Assembly: GCA_965603395.1 (NCBI GenBank)
Contig: CBFDCV010000006.1
Location: 1 to 33,161, forward strand
DNA length: 33,161 nt
Direction of reading: 5' to 3'
Origin: CAYSWS01 sp965603395
Lineage (GTDB): Bacteria > Patescibacteriota > WWE3 > UBA101185 > UBA10185
This document shows, in pieces, positions 22,171-31,279 of this stretch (position 1 is its first letter; every line of letters starts with the position of its first letter). The notes under the pieces were generated by a model. That model searched no databases. It was given only the letters and a program-made list of their open reading frames with translations, and was not told where the DNA came from. The position numbers and the translations under genes were made by a program.

Positions 22171-23064
22171 CTACATGGTCTCTAAGCGGTTGATACGTTC
22201 TTGAATGGGAGGGTGTGAATTAAATAAAGAAGAAATAGCCCTACCCTTTAGAGGATTTGCAATATACATATGGGCGGTGGCTCCGTTTGCAGCTTCCAAG
22301 ACCTCCCGGTCAGCCGCCAGTTTCTTTAAAGCGCCGGCTAAGCCCTGAGGATATCTGGTCATCATCGCAGCGGAAGAATCCGCTAGATACTCCCGATGCC
22401 TGCTTACTGCCAGCTTTATTAAAGTAGCGATCAAAGGGCTTAATATCAGTAAGATTATCCCCAATACAAATATCAAACCGCCGGAGGACGACCCGCTACC
22501 CCTCCTTCTTCCTCCGCCATGAAGGGCTCCTCGTGTAAACCAATCGGCTAATAAAGTTACCGTACCAACCAAAACAGCCACAATTGACATCAGCCGTACA
22601 TCATAGTTCTGAATGTGGGAAAGCTCATGAGCTACTACGCCCTCTAATTCCCGCTTCTCTAACTTGTCTACAATACCTGAAGTGAAGCATATAGTACTAT
22701 GTTGGGGGTCTCTCCCGGCAGCAAATGCGTTCATAGCGGTGTCATCGATCATATAGATCTTTGGTTTTGGCAGCCCTGAGGCAATACACATGTTATCGAC
22801 TAGATTATGGAGGTATTGGTTTTGCTCAAAAGGAACTTCTTTAGCTTTAGATATTGCTAAAACAATCTTATCCGAATTATAAAATGAAACAAAAGATGAT
22901 ACTCCTGAAAATACTAAGGCAATCCCTGTGTAAAAAAGTCCAAATCCGGGATCATATAATTCTCCCATAGTAAAACCTATCAGAGATATTATTACTACAA
23001 ATATAGTTATAATAACTACAGTGCTCCTTTTATTTTTTTGGATGTGGTCATATATATTAGGCAT
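22171..23064 (-). CDS. htpX: HtpX-family M48 membrane zinc metalloprotease
   Basis: 297 residues. Two N-terminal membrane helices (about 14-33 and 42-62) are followed by the M48 catalytic domain: TAMNAFAAGRDPQHS, HELSH (146-150) in EGVVAHELSHIQNYDVRLM, two further helices separated by a Gly/Ser/Arg-rich loop, and the third zinc-ligand region SRHREYLADSSAAM. HtpX degrades misfolded inner-membrane proteins. It is next to lemA, a pairing common in bacteria. A TAGAAT ends 6 nt before the ATG, so it is likely transcribed alone and leaderless. Confidence 0.96.
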   Translation of the reverse strand: MPNIYDHIQKNKRSTVVIITIFVVIISLIGFTMGELYDPGFGLFYTGIALVFSGVSSFVSFYNSDKIVLAISKAKEVPFEQNQYLHNLVDNMCIASGLPKPKIYMIDDTAMNAFAAGRDPQHSTICFTSGIVDKLEKRELEGVVAHELSHIQNYDVRLMSIVAVLVGTVTLLADWFTRGALHGGGRRRGSGSSSGGLIFVLGIILLILSPLIATLIKLAVSRHREYLADSSAAMMTRYPQGLAGALKKLAADREVLEAANGATAHMYIANPLKGRAISSLFNSHPPIQERINRLETM

Positions 23065-23070
23065 GAGATA

Positions 23071-23076
23071 ATTCTA
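23071..23076 (-). promoter_or_regulatory. -10 hexamer TAGAAT of htpX
   Basis: TAGAAT ends 6 nt before the htpX ATG. Confidence 0.5.
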
Positions 23077-23171
23077 ACAAACAAATATCTAGAAAAACAC
23101 ACAACAGATGAGGAGCAATCGTCAATAATAAAAGCCCTACTCATTAAGAACATAAGTATGCTAACCGTAGG

Positions 23172-23202
23172 CACGATAACTTAAGGTGAGGTCGTGTTTT
23201 TT
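23172..23202 (+). terminator. Weak plus-strand hairpin with T run between lemA and htpX
   Basis: CACGA (23172-23176) pairs with TCGTG (23192-23196) and six T follow on the plus strand. No plus-strand gene lies upstream, so it could end an antisense or small RNA, or be chance. Confidence 0.25.
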
Positions 23203-23207
23203 ATTTT

Positions 23208-23777
23208 CTACTCTTTTTTACTTGCGTCAAAATCTACTTTGACAGCTTCCCTTTCAGATTCTTCAGCTTCAAAGAATTCTTCTTGCTTAAAACCAAGCAT
23301 ACCGGCAATGACATTGGCCGGGAAGACCACTATTTTTTGGTTATAATCTCTTACAACGCTGTTGTAAAACTGTCGGGAGTAGGCTACTTTGTCTTCAGTG
23401 TCTGAGAGTTCTCCTTGCAAATTCACAAAACCTTCCTGAGCTTTTAATTCAGGATATGCTTCTGCAACGGCAAAAAGGCTCTTTAAAGCTCCTGTTAACA
23501 TATTGTCGGCTTCTCCGGCTTCTTTTGGATTTTGTGCGCCCATGAGAGCGGATCTTGCCTTAGTTACGTTTTCGAACACTTCTTTTTCGTGCTTGGCATA
23601 GCCCTTAACTGTTTCGACTAAGTTGGGAATCAGATCAACTCTTCTTTTGAGCTGCACATCAATCTGACTCCAAGCCTCCTTGATTCTCACTTTTAAAGTC
23701 TGAAGTGAGTTATAAAGACCGATGACAAAAAATACTACTGCACCTAGAAAAATTAATAATAACAAAGGAAATCCCAT
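23208..23777 (-). CDS. lemA: LemA-family membrane protein
   Basis: 189 residues. One N-terminal helix (LLLLIFLGAVVFFVIGLYNS) is followed by the LemA four-helix bundle with the typical VRIKEAWSQIDVQLKRRVDL, LIPNLVETVKGYAKHE and YSRQFYNSVVRDYNQKI segments, and a VFPANVIAGMLGF end. Function is poorly known; it is often encoded beside HtpX. It has a GAAAGG site 9 nt before the ATG, one of the few Shine-Dalgarno-led genes in this block. Confidence 0.96.
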   Translation of the reverse strand: MGFPLLLLIFLGAVVFFVIGLYNSLQTLKVRIKEAWSQIDVQLKRRVDLIPNLVETVKGYAKHEKEVFENVTKARSALMGAQNPKEAGEADNMLTGALKSLFAVAEAYPELKAQEGFVNLQGELSDTEDKVAYSRQFYNSVVRDYNQKIVVFPANVIAGMLGFKQEEFFEAEESEREAVKVDFDASKKE

Positions 23778-23852
23778 AATTACTTACCTTTCAAAATTAA
23801 TACAAATCAATTTTACCTATTTTTTTATAAAAATCTACCTAAAAGTAATAGG

Positions 23853-25616
23853 TTACCTAGCCGAGCTTTGTGCCAGTACTTCTACAAAGTCTTTTGCGCT
23901 TTTTGTATTTACAATGTTTTCCGCTAAAGCCCAACCTCTTCTTGCCGTATCAACACCGTATTTCATCAAATCAAACTGATCTACTGCATGAGAATCGGTA
24001 CCAATGATCAGATCTATACCTCTTTCAACCGCATCCGTAATCAAATCTTCCGCCAAATCAAGCCTGTTGGGCTGGGCATTTACCTCTATCAGCTTATTAT
24101 TTTCCTTCACAGAGGCAAAAAACGCGCTCCAGTCTATGTCACAAGGATCACGTTCATTTATTAGCCTACCGCTAGGATGACCTATTATGTTTATATAGGG
24201 ATTTTCAACCGCCGCTATAAGCCTTTTAGTTATGGTTTCCCTATCTTGATTAAAAGCACTGTGAATGCTACCAATGGCAAAATCAAGTTTTTTCAATAAC
24301 TCATCGGGCAGAGAAATTGTGGCATCCGCCAGAATGTTTACTTCATAGCCGTACAACACTAGTATTTTATCTTGTGATTTGTTCAGTTGATCAATTGTTT
24401 TTCTTGTACTTTCGATTATTTTAGCTACCTCATCATGCCCTCTGCTTTGAACACTTGGGGCGTGATCAGAGATTCCAACATATTTATACCCAAGTTTTAC
24501 AGCCCTATCGACCATCTCCTGTAAAGTGTTGATTCCGTCTGAAGCAATGGTGTGAGTATGCAGATCCCCTTTTATGTCAGCTATATCTACTAACCGGGGT
24601 AGTTTATTTTTAGTAGCCAGCTCTACCTCATGCTTACCCTCTCTGATTTCAGGGGGTATGTGAGGAAGATTCAAAAACTTATAAAAGTCTTCCTCGCGTG
24701 CAAATTCATGCAGTTTACCTTTCTTTTTAATGCCGTATTCGGACAAGGAACAACCTTTTTCTAAAGCGTGAGTGCGTAAAACTATGTTATGTCCTTTAGA
24801 ACCGGTAAAATACTGCACCATAGAGCCGAAGTTTTTTTCCTCACACACCCTGACATCCACCTGCACATCGTTTCCTATAACCACAGATACTCTTTTATCT
24901 CCTTGTACTAAAACTTCTTCAATTTCATCATATTTTAAAAAGTGTTTTAGAGCCGCTTTGGGGCTGCCTGTTTTGATGGCAATATCCAAATCACCCACAG
25001 TAGGATTTCTCCTTCTTAAAGATCCCAAAGCAATGGCTTCACTTATTTCAGGTTGCTTTTCAAGGTACGAAGTTATGCGGTTAGATATGACTTCAGCGTT
25101 GATAAGAAGCATTCTTGGCTTTTCCTGTTTTGTCTTTTTTAGTTGTGAAATAGACTCCAACACAAGTTGCTCTGATTTTTCTGCAAAACCCTCTAATTCC
25201 CGGATTTTCCCTCCCTCAGCGGCTTTTTTCACTTTTTCATATACGCCTTCTCTTTTTTCCAGCTTGAAAGCTTTAGCCAACTTAAAAGCTTTTTTTGCCC
25301 CTATGCCTCTTAGTCCAAGCAACTCAAACATTCCCTGAGGAAGATCTTTTCTAATAACATCGAATTCCATCACTTTTCCGGTAGTAAAAAGTTCATTTAA
25401 ATGCCCTTTTATGGTTGTACCTACGCCAGGAACTTCATCTAATCTTTTATTTTCCCATAAGTTATACAGGCTCATGGTCAAACCCTCTATAATGGTAATG
25501 ACGTTTTGATAGGCTCTGATCCTAAAATAGTTGAAGCTTTTCACTTCCATAGATGCTAAAACCTCTTTTAGCATTATCACAATCTCTTTGTTACTGAATT
25601 TGTATGTTTTGGCCAC
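23853..25616 (-). CDS. polX: PolX: family X DNA polymerase with PHP domain
   Basis: 587 residues. An N-terminal 8-kDa-like region (1-50) and HhH motifs (VPGVGTTIKGHL, 62-73; LRGIGAKKAFKL, 102-113) are followed by the nucleotidyltransferase core with GSLRRRNPTVGDLDI (Asp209, Asp211) and VQVDVRV (Asp254). After a linker, the PHP domain begins GDLHTHTIASDG (350-361), with YVGISDHAP (379-387), IIGHPSGRL and a final LIIGTDSHA, giving the His/Asp metal ligands of a 3'-5' exonuclease. Such enzymes fill small gaps in base-excision repair. It lies 4 bp after the upstream membrane protein stop, implying coupled translation. Confidence 0.95.
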   Translation of the reverse strand: MAKTYKFSNKEIVIMLKEVLASMEVKSFNYFRIRAYQNVITIIEGLTMSLYNLWENKRLDEVPGVGTTIKGHLNELFTTGKVMEFDVIRKDLPQGMFELLGLRGIGAKKAFKLAKAFKLEKREGVYEKVKKAAEGGKIRELEGFAEKSEQLVLESISQLKKTKQEKPRMLLINAEVISNRITSYLEKQPEISEAIALGSLRRRNPTVGDLDIAIKTGSPKAALKHFLKYDEIEEVLVQGDKRVSVVIGNDVQVDVRVCEEKNFGSMVQYFTGSKGHNIVLRTHALEKGCSLSEYGIKKKGKLHEFAREEDFYKFLNLPHIPPEIREGKHEVELATKNKLPRLVDIADIKGDLHTHTIASDGINTLQEMVDRAVKLGYKYVGISDHAPSVQSRGHDEVAKIIESTRKTIDQLNKSQDKILVLYGYEVNILADATISLPDELLKKLDFAIGSIHSAFNQDRETITKRLIAAVENPYINIIGHPSGRLINERDPCDIDWSAFFASVKENNKLIEVNAQPNRLDLAEDLITDAVERGIDLIIGTDSHAVDQFDLMKYGVDTARRGWALAENIVNTKSAKDFVEVLAQSSAR

Positions 25617-25620
25617 GTTT

Positions 25621-25980
25621 TTAAAACTCTAGTGTTTCTTCTTGTTTATACTGCGCGTCTATCATACGTTCTATTTTAAGTTGGAATGTATTAAGGGCAA
25701 CAAGGGTTACGGTTACGATCAAAATTGAAATTACCCACATTTTATTCTTTTTTTGAGGGATAAAAAGAGTAATTCCCATGAATACATTTAATACAGTTAA
25801 AAACAAAAGGGGAATTATAAACATGTAAAGATCCGGATTTGTTATAGTTTCCCAAGGATGGGTATTCATCTTAGTCACAAGTCTGAGCACGGATATCAAA
25901 GTCCACAGCACTATAATAAAGTTGGTGCCCCCAAATATCTTTCTCTCTATAAATCTTTCACTCGATTGTTCTACTTCCAT
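25621..25980 (-). CDS. Hypothetical three-helix membrane protein
   Basis: 119 residues with three hydrophobic segments (about 18-34, 50-72, 80-101) joined by short loops, and a charged C-terminus rich in Glu. Not recognised. It has TATACT 6 nt upstream of its ATG and leads the pair with polX, whose start is 4 bp after its stop. Confidence 0.65.
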   Translation of the reverse strand: MEVEQSSERFIERKIFGGTNFIIVLWTLISVLRLVTKMNTHPWETITNPDLYMFIIPLLFLTVLNVFMGITLFIPQKKNKMWVISILIVTVTLVALNTFQLKIERMIDAQYKQEETLEF

Positions 25981-25986
25981 ATGTTA

Positions 25987-25992
25987 AGTATA
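25987..25992 (-). promoter_or_regulatory. -10 hexamer TATACT of the membrane protein-polX pair
   Basis: TATACT ends 6 nt before the ATG at 25980. Confidence 0.5.
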
Positions 25993-26032
25993 TAAGTTTT
26001 CTAAATCTTTAAGCAAGGTAGTTGCCATTTTG

Positions 26033-26061
26033 TTGACGATAACTTATCATCTTGTTACTAT
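26033..26061 (+). promoter_or_regulatory. Promoter TTGACG-17-TACTAT of tRNA-Asp
   Basis: -35 TTGACG (26033-26038), 17-bp spacer, -10 TACTAT (26056-26061), tRNA 5' end 17 nt later. Confidence 0.7.
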
Positions 26062-26077
26062 AGCTGATGTTCTGTAT

Positions 26078-26154
26078 GGGGTAGTAGCTCAGTCGGATAG
26101 AGCGCTTGCCTGTCACGCAAGAGGTCGCGGGTTCGAGTCCCGTCTATCCCGCCA
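26078..26154 (+). tRNA. tRNA-Asp(GTC)
   Basis: 77 nt. Acceptor GGGGTAG/CTATCCC, anticodon stem CTTGC/GCAAG enclosing CTGTCAC (anticodon GTC), T arm GCGGG-TTCGAGT-CCCGT, discriminator G73 as expected for Asp, CCA encoded. Confidence 0.97.
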
Positions 26155-26326
26155 GCTAGGTTATGTGTATAATATAATTAGATAACTGGTAGAACATTGT
26201 TTCTAAGTTACAAATAATTTAGGATCCTTGTACTGCCAATTATCCTAGGAAACCCTTTTATTCTGCCCCAAATTAGAGTATTTGTTTATGGGTTACGGCC
26301 CTGATAGAATAGAATAGGAGGTGTAA

Positions 26327-26863
26327 ATGGCAAACTCAAAAGCATCTAAAAAAGACTCAAGTACTAACGACGGTTTGGCTCTGATAATCGGAGGATTGTT
26401 CGTGCTTGCATTAGTCTTTGCAACTTATTCATACTTTAACCGCAGTAATACACTCGACCAAGATGTAAAAAGCGGTTCCACTGAAAGAACAGACGAAGAT
26501 AAAGGTAAAGAGGCGTCATCTTTAGGCGAGCGCTTAAGAGAGTTATTCAGTGCAAACAAGGACGAGGACACAGATGTAATAGGAAAAGGAGGTCCAATAG
26601 ACATGGTGGACAAGGAAGAGACCAGCACTGAAACTTATTCAGTATTCGAACAGTGGGTTGCAACAGATTATGAGCAGGGTGATATTACGGGCGGCATTCA
26701 TAAGGTAGAATCAGGAGACACTCTATGGGAAATAGCAGAAGCCAGATACGGTAATGGAGCAGAATGGACAAAGATTTTGGAGGCTAATTCATCAGATATA
26801 GGATTTCTACCAAGTGGACAGCAATCACTAATTGTTCCGGGACAAGCATTAGTGTTGCCATAA
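26327..26863 (+). CDS. Membrane-anchored LysM-domain protein
   Basis: 178 residues. One N-terminal helix (LALIIGGLFVLALVFATYSY, about 18-37) leads to a Ser/Asp/Glu/Lys-rich linker (about 45-120) and a C-terminal LysM domain (about 124-178: HKVESGDTLWEIAEARYG, then the ANSSDIGFLPSGQQSLIVPG part). LysM binds N-acetylglucosamine-containing glycans, so it probably tethers the membrane to peptidoglycan from outside. A strong AGGAGGTG site with good spacing and a downstream rho-independent terminator make it a single-gene unit. Confidence 0.9.
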   Translation: MANSKASKKDSSTNDGLALIIGGLFVLALVFATYSYFNRSNTLDQDVKSGSTERTDEDKGKEASSLGERLRELFSANKDEDTDVIGKGGPIDMVDKEETSTETYSVFEQWVATDYEQGDITGGIHKVESGDTLWEIAEARYGNGAEWTKILEANSSDIGFLPSGQQSLIVPGQALVLP

Positions 26864-26897
26864 ATAACTACCACCTTTAATAAAAAAATGAACAAAG

Positions 26898-26924
26898 CTC
26901 CCGCCCGAGTTGCGGGGGTTTTTT
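26898..26924 (+). terminator. Rho-independent terminator of the LysM gene
   Basis: CTCCCGC pairs with GCGGGGG across a CCGAGTT loop, followed by a T6 run. Confidence 0.85.
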
Positions 26925-26948
26925 GGGTTTTATTTTTTATCGTTACGG

Positions 26949-26954
26949 TATAAT
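26949..26954 (+). promoter_or_regulatory. -10 TATAAT of the Gly-Thr tRNA pair
   Basis: A perfect TATAAT lies 21 nt before the tRNA-Gly 5' end. Confidence 0.6.
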
Positions 26955-26975
26955 TATTATGCTGATATTATCTTT

Positions 26976-27050
26976 GCGGGTGTGGCTTAGTGGTAAAGCG
27001 TCTCCTTCCCAAGGAGAAGATCACGGGTTCGAGTCCCGTCACCCGCTCCA
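26976..27050 (+). tRNA. tRNA-Gly(CCC)
   Basis: 75 nt. Acceptor GCGGGTG/CACCCGC, anticodon stem TCTCC/GGAGA enclosing TTCCCAA (anticodon CCC), T arm ACGGG-TTCGAGT-CCCGT, discriminator T73, CCA encoded. 11 bp before tRNA-Thr. Confidence 0.97.
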
Positions 27051-27061
27051 CTTTACTACTA

Positions 27062-27136
27062 GCCAGCGTAGCTCAATGGTAGAGCAATCCCTTCGTAAGG
27101 GATAGGGAGTCGGTTCGAAACCGGCCGCTGGCTCCA
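27062..27136 (+). tRNA. tRNA-Thr(CGT)
   Basis: 75 nt. Acceptor GCCAGCG/CGCTGGC, anticodon stem ATCCC/GGGAT enclosing TTCGTAA (anticodon CGT), T arm GTCGG-TTCGAAA-CCGGC, discriminator T, CCA encoded. Probably co-transcribed with tRNA-Gly. Confidence 0.96.
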
Positions 27137-27156
27137 AAAATAAGGTAATTATTTAG

Positions 27157-27162
27157 TATAAT
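27157..27162 (+). promoter_or_regulatory. -10 TATAAT of galU
   Basis: TATAAT ends 10 nt before the galU ATG, leaving a leader of only a few nucleotides. Confidence 0.5.
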
Positions 27163-27172
27163 ATTTCTTACT

Positions 27173-28063
27173 ATGAAAAAAAACAGACCTATCACTAAAG
27201 CAGTCATCGCCGCAGCCGGTTATGGCACAAGATTCCTTCCCGCCACAAAAAATCAGCCTAAAGAAATGCTTCCTATCATCGATAAACCTATTATTCATTA
27301 TCTGGTAGAAGAAGCGGTAAATTCCGGAATAAAAGATATAGTGTTGGTGACTAGAGCGGGACAACACATCATGGAAGATTACTTTGACAGTCATTATGAG
27401 ATTGAGAGCGCTCTTGAAAAAAGCGGCAAGACAAAACAGCTTAACCTCATTAGGAACATACCCAAGATGGCCAACTTCATTTACATTCGACAGCACAAAC
27501 ATTACCCTTACGGGAACGGCTCTCCCTTACTAGCTGCAAAAAGCGTTATTGACGATGATGAGGCCGTGGTTTATATGTTTGGAGACGACCTGACCCTCTC
27601 TAAGACCCCCGTCATCAAACAACTGATAAATACCTACCACAAGCATAGTCCCACAGCGGTAATCGCCGCCCAGAAGGTATCCGACAACGAAGTTTCAAAA
27701 TACGGTGTGTTTGATTATTTAGAGGATTCAAACATACCTCACCAAATAAAAGACCTAGTAGAAAAACCTAAATTGGAAGATGCTCCTTCCAACATGGCTC
27801 AGTTTGGAAGGTTTGTCCTTTCATACGAAGTGGTCAATAAACTAGCCAACACTCCTACCGGTAAAGGTAACGAGCTATGGTTAACCGACGCTCTCTCAGG
27901 ACTAGCCAACGAGGGCAAAGTAATCATAGCCCAGCCCATTGAAGGAGAGTGGCTTACTACAGGAGATCCTTTAAATTATCTCAGAGCCACTGTGAAGCAT
28001 GCTTTGGAAAGAGAAGATTTGGGAGATGATTTTAAAAAGTTCTTAAAAGAAATAGTAAAGTAA
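27173..28063 (+). CDS. galU: UTP-glucose-1-phosphate uridylyltransferase
   Basis: 296 residues. The nucleotidyltransferase signature KAVIAAAGYGTRFLPATKNQ is followed by PKEMLPIIDKPIIHYLVEEA, MFGDDLTLSKTP (metal/uridine site), LVEKPKLEDAPSNMAQFGRF and GEWLTTGDPLNYL, all typical of GalU. It makes UDP-glucose from UTP and glucose-1-phosphate, the entry to UDP-sugars for envelope glycans. It opens the polysaccharide locus and is followed after 18 bp by an anchored Ig-like protein. Confidence 0.95.
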   Translation: MKKNRPITKAVIAAAGYGTRFLPATKNQPKEMLPIIDKPIIHYLVEEAVNSGIKDIVLVTRAGQHIMEDYFDSHYEIESALEKSGKTKQLNLIRNIPKMANFIYIRQHKHYPYGNGSPLLAAKSVIDDDEAVVYMFGDDLTLSKTPVIKQLINTYHKHSPTAVIAAQKVSDNEVSKYGVFDYLEDSNIPHQIKDLVEKPKLEDAPSNMAQFGRFVLSYEVVNKLANTPTGKGNELWLTDALSGLANEGKVIIAQPIEGEWLTTGDPLNYLRATVKHALEREDLGDDFKKFLKEIVK

Positions 28064-28069
28064 ATTTGC

Positions 28070-28075
28070 TAGAAT
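28070..28075 (+). promoter_or_regulatory. -10 hexamer TAGAAT that decides the GTG start at 28082
   Basis: TAGAAT ends 6 nt before the GTG, in the 18-bp gap after galU. Confidence 0.45.
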
Positions 28076-28081
28076 TCTCTT

Positions 28082-28825
28082 GTGCCAAATTCTTACAATA
28101 GAAAAGGACGAACTCAGTACCAAAAGTACGATCATGAAGAACTAGGTAAAAGGCTCAGATTGAGCTTAGTTGGAATATTTGTTTTCATAGCCACTGTTAT
28201 CTTGTTACTAAACTTCTTTGGTCCCCAAATTGGTGCAATATTTGGGTTTATATCTATTAATCGAAACCAAGAAGGACCATCAGCCAACATCACGTTAAAT
28301 CCTCCCTCTTTTTCTGATCTGCCCAAAGCTACAAATGAGGAATTTATTAACATTGAGGGCTATGCTCCGCCGGGATCTAATGTAAAACTGTTTTTGAATG
28401 GTCCTGAGAAAGGTGATGTATTAACTTCAGGTGATGGAATGTTCATATTTGAAGATGTTTTATTGATCGAAGGAAGGAATACTGTGTTTGCAAGGGCTTA
28501 TGACGATAAAGGGAATGGTAGTGATAAATCAGAAACGCACATCATAGCAGTAGATAATGATAAACCTGATATTGACATTGATAGCCCCAAGGATGGAGAT
28601 ACGGTAAGAAACCTTAACGAAAGAGTCATGATCAGAGGAAAAGTAAGTGAAAAAACACAAATTACAATTAACGACAGGTTAGTAGTACAAAAACCTGACC
28701 TTAGTTTTGAGTTTTTGCTGGGAGTTTCCGAGGGGGATGTCAATATTAAGGTTGAAGCTACTGATGAAGCAGGAAATGTAAAAGTTTTAGTGATCCAGAT
28801 CGAGTATAAGAGAGAGTCTGGCTAA
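28082..28825 (+). CDS. Membrane-anchored protein with tandem bacterial Ig-like domains
   Basis: 247 residues from a GTG start. A basic N-terminus is followed by one helix (about 31-55: LVGIFVFIATVILLLNFFG) and two extracytoplasmic beta-sandwich repeats of the glucodextranase-B/Ig-like kind: residues about 80-157 (INIEGYAPPGSNVKLFLNG ... GRNTVFARAYDDKGN) and about 160-245 (VMIRGKVSEKTQITINDR ... GDVNIKVEATDEAGNVK). Such modules are structural or carbohydrate-adjacent parts of surface proteins. Its 3' end overlaps the converging Wzy-like gene by 4 bp. Confidence 0.85.
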   Translation: MPNSYNRKGRTQYQKYDHEELGKRLRLSLVGIFVFIATVILLLNFFGPQIGAIFGFISINRNQEGPSANITLNPPSFSDLPKATNEEFINIEGYAPPGSNVKLFLNGPEKGDVLTSGDGMFIFEDVLLIEGRNTVFARAYDDKGNGSDKSETHIIAVDNDKPDIDIDSPKDGDTVRNLNERVMIRGKVSEKTQITINDRLVVQKPDLSFEFLLGVSEGDVNIKVEATDEAGNVKVLVIQIEYKRESG

Positions 28826-30012
28826 GCTTTTTGCCGTTTATAATCCATAACTACAAACAATAACAACCATAAAAATAAGATTTGCGGGTAAAATAGCGAA
28901 TTAACAAAATTGGATTCAAGTATAAGTGGGAGGATAAAAACCAAGCTATAGAGACTCTTTGTACTTAAAATAGGAAATATTAGTCCTCCTGCAAAAACTA
29001 CCAGCCCGATGATACCCGTAGTAGCCAAAACTAAAAGCAAGCTTGAATCTGATCCTGTAGCGCTATGCTCCTTGAGCGTGTCAGGGGTTAAATATCCGTA
29101 GTCTACCTGTGCTTTTTTAAAAGCGTTATAACCTACACCTAAAAACAAGTTATCTTTGGCAATATCAAAGGTATTCGACCAAGAGATTAGCCTAAAGTGA
29201 GCTGAGTCTGCAGGGTCTGTTATTCCTGCTAACCTTGTTTGTGTCCTTGGTACAGCAAAATAGGCCAAAAAAGCTACTAATAAAGATAGGGCCACTAGCC
29301 ACTTAGATCTGAAAAGACCATATATCAGCAACGCTATCCCAAGCATGCCCCAGGCGCTTCTGGAATATGTTAAACCTATTGCTAGTACAATTACCACGAG
29401 TGCCGCTGTGTGGTACTTTTTATTTAAAACTTGCTCACCTTTTGTATAAAAATAGTTTTTGAATAATAAAAAGGACGTCACTAAAATAAAGTAGGCACCT
29501 ACGTAGTTAGGATCAAAAAATACGGATGCTAACCTATTTTTATGAGGATCCCAACCTAACAATGGATCCAATGTTGTAAAATCGGGCAGTATGATTAATT
29601 GAATAAAACCTGCTAGAGCAACTAGAACACCTGATAAAATAAAGGTGTTAGCAATCTGTTTCATATTTATTTTTTTTATAACAACCTGGTTATACACAAC
29701 GTTAGCGGCAGAAAGATAAAAGAAAAATCTTAATAAATATGAAAATGCCACAACTAGTTCTTCGCTTGTAAATTTACCGGAATTATAAATAAGGGACATT
29801 AAAGCAATAAAGCAAAATAAATAAAAGGGCAGTAAGAATTTAGAAAACTTAAACTTGTTATCTTTAATTAAAAAGTAAAACGTACCTATAATCGAAAATA
29901 AAATTATCAAAAGGTCAAAAAGGTACAGCTTGGTGTCCCCCACCATAGTAATAACAGCAAACTGACCAAGAGACAGGGAAGCTACGCATGAGTAGAACAA
30001 AAAGTTAAGCAT
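28822..30012 (-). CDS. Wzy/O-antigen ligase-like polytopic membrane protein
   Basis: 396 residues, about 10-12 hydrophobic helices. The Wzy_C signature is visible: GLTYSRSAWGMLGIALLIY, a periplasmic loop with DNLFLGVGYNAFKKAQ, then HSATGSDSSLLLVLATTGII. The family polymerises or ligates lipid-linked oligosaccharides. Its ATG overlaps the end of the flippase gene by 8 bp, so the two are coupled. The glycan is unknown; CPR bacteria have varied surface layers. Polymerase versus ligase cannot be told apart here. Confidence 0.88.
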   Translation of the reverse strand: MLNFLFYSCVASLSLGQFAVITMVGDTKLYLFDLLIILFSIIGTFYFLIKDNKFKFSKFLLPFYLFCFIALMSLIYNSGKFTSEELVVAFSYLLRFFFYLSAANVVYNQVVIKKINMKQIANTFILSGVLVALAGFIQLIILPDFTTLDPLLGWDPHKNRLASVFFDPNYVGAYFILVTSFLLFKNYFYTKGEQVLNKKYHTAALVVIVLAIGLTYSRSAWGMLGIALLIYGLFRSKWLVALSLLVAFLAYFAVPRTQTRLAGITDPADSAHFRLISWSNTFDIAKDNLFLGVGYNAFKKAQVDYGYLTPDTLKEHSATGSDSSLLLVLATTGIIGLVVFAGGLIFPILSTKSLYSLVFILPLILESNFVNSLFYPQILFLWLLLFVVMDYKRQKA

Positions 30013-31279
30013 AATTTAGTTTCCAGGCCTTCCTGGCAGCATAGATCAGCAACAGCAACACTATTAACTCAGATGTATGAGTAACAATTGCGGCAGCGTA
30101 GAAAGAATATCTTGGTATAAAAACAATATTAGCTATAAAATTAAATGCAGCAGCAGTTAAATATACATATGGCAGGTAGACTTGTTTTCCTAAAGTGACT
30201 ATTAACCAAGATATTGGTTGGGTTATGTAATAAAATATTAAGCCTCCCATAAGTATTTTCAATACTAATACTGACTGCGTGAACTCAGCACCACCTAATA
30301 GATCAATTGCTATCTTGGAAAATATCATCCCTACTAAAGCTGCAAAAACACCTGCTAAAGCTAAAATTTTCATAGAATTAAGAAAAGTACTTTTGAGTTT
30401 CTTACGGTTTTCCACCATATGTCTCACCATGATGGGATACATGGCATTCATGAAAAATGTAGGTACAACTAGTGCTACCTCAAATATCTTGTACGGTAAG
30501 GCGTAAACTGCTACTGATTCGGTGTTACTTAACCCATATTTTTGAGGAAGTTTTAACACAGAAAGTAGGATCTCATCTTCCTTAAAGTTCAACTGGCTGA
30601 AAATAAACATCACGCCTATAGGCAAGGTTTGCCATAATAGATACTTCATTGTTTCCTTATCCACTTCAAACACCAAAACTATCCCTAACCTTTTTAAAAA
30701 GTGTAAAGCTGTGAAAAAAGTAACAAATCCACCTATCACATAGCTAAAACTCACCCAAACCACACTTATTCGATAATAAGAAAACAGCACTATAGCAGCT
30801 AAGATAACCAAATACCCGGCTATTAGGGATACTGTTGATAAATCGTACCTAAGTTTAGTCTGAAATATGACATTAGTTGTGGTGACCAGCGATTGCGTGA
30901 GAATAAGAAATAGACACAACCTGATACCAAACCTCAAAGAAGGAGAATAGGGAAAAAACATCATTAATATACTTATGCCAATAATAAAAAATAGGGAAAT
31001 AGCAATTCTCATGACAAGAATGTTACCTAAATACTTCCCGGCTTTACTAAAATCCTTGCTCAGCTCTCTAGTAGCTATGGCATTTAAACCAAAATCTACG
31101 ATTATGTACATCAAAGCGGGCCAGCCCTGCATTAAGCTGAACTCACCATATGCTTCCCTACCGTACAGCCTGGTGATCAGGATTGTGGCTAAAATGGTAA
31201 TGGACATAGTAGCTGCTTTACCAACAAACTGGTAAACAGTATTACTTGCTACTTTAAATGAGGTGGCTTGCTTATTCAT
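30005..31279 (-). CDS. Wzx-type polysaccharide flippase (MOP superfamily)
   Basis: 424 residues with about 12 to 14 helices. The N-terminal Polysacc_synt pattern is clear: NTVYQFVGKAATMSITILA, TRLYGREAYGEFSLMQGWPA, and DFGLNAIATRELSKD. It would flip undecaprenyl-linked oligosaccharide repeats to the outer face for the Wzy-like partner. It overlaps the glycosidase-like gene by 8 bp at its start and the Wzy-like gene by 8 bp at its end, a compact three-gene operon. Confidence 0.9.
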   Translation of the reverse strand: MNKQATSFKVASNTVYQFVGKAATMSITILATILITRLYGREAYGEFSLMQGWPALMYIIVDFGLNAIATRELSKDFSKAGKYLGNILVMRIAISLFFIIGISILMMFFPYSPSLRFGIRLCLFLILTQSLVTTTNVIFQTKLRYDLSTVSLIAGYLVILAAIVLFSYYRISVVWVSFSYVIGGFVTFFTALHFLKRLGIVLVFEVDKETMKYLLWQTLPIGVMFIFSQLNFKEDEILLSVLKLPQKYGLSNTESVAVYALPYKIFEVALVVPTFFMNAMYPIMVRHMVENRKKLKSTFLNSMKILALAGVFAALVGMIFSKIAIDLLGGAEFTQSVLVLKILMGGLIFYYITQPISWLIVTLGKQVYLPYVYLTAAAFNFIANIVFIPRYSFYAAAIVTHTSELIVLLLLIYAARKAWKLNYA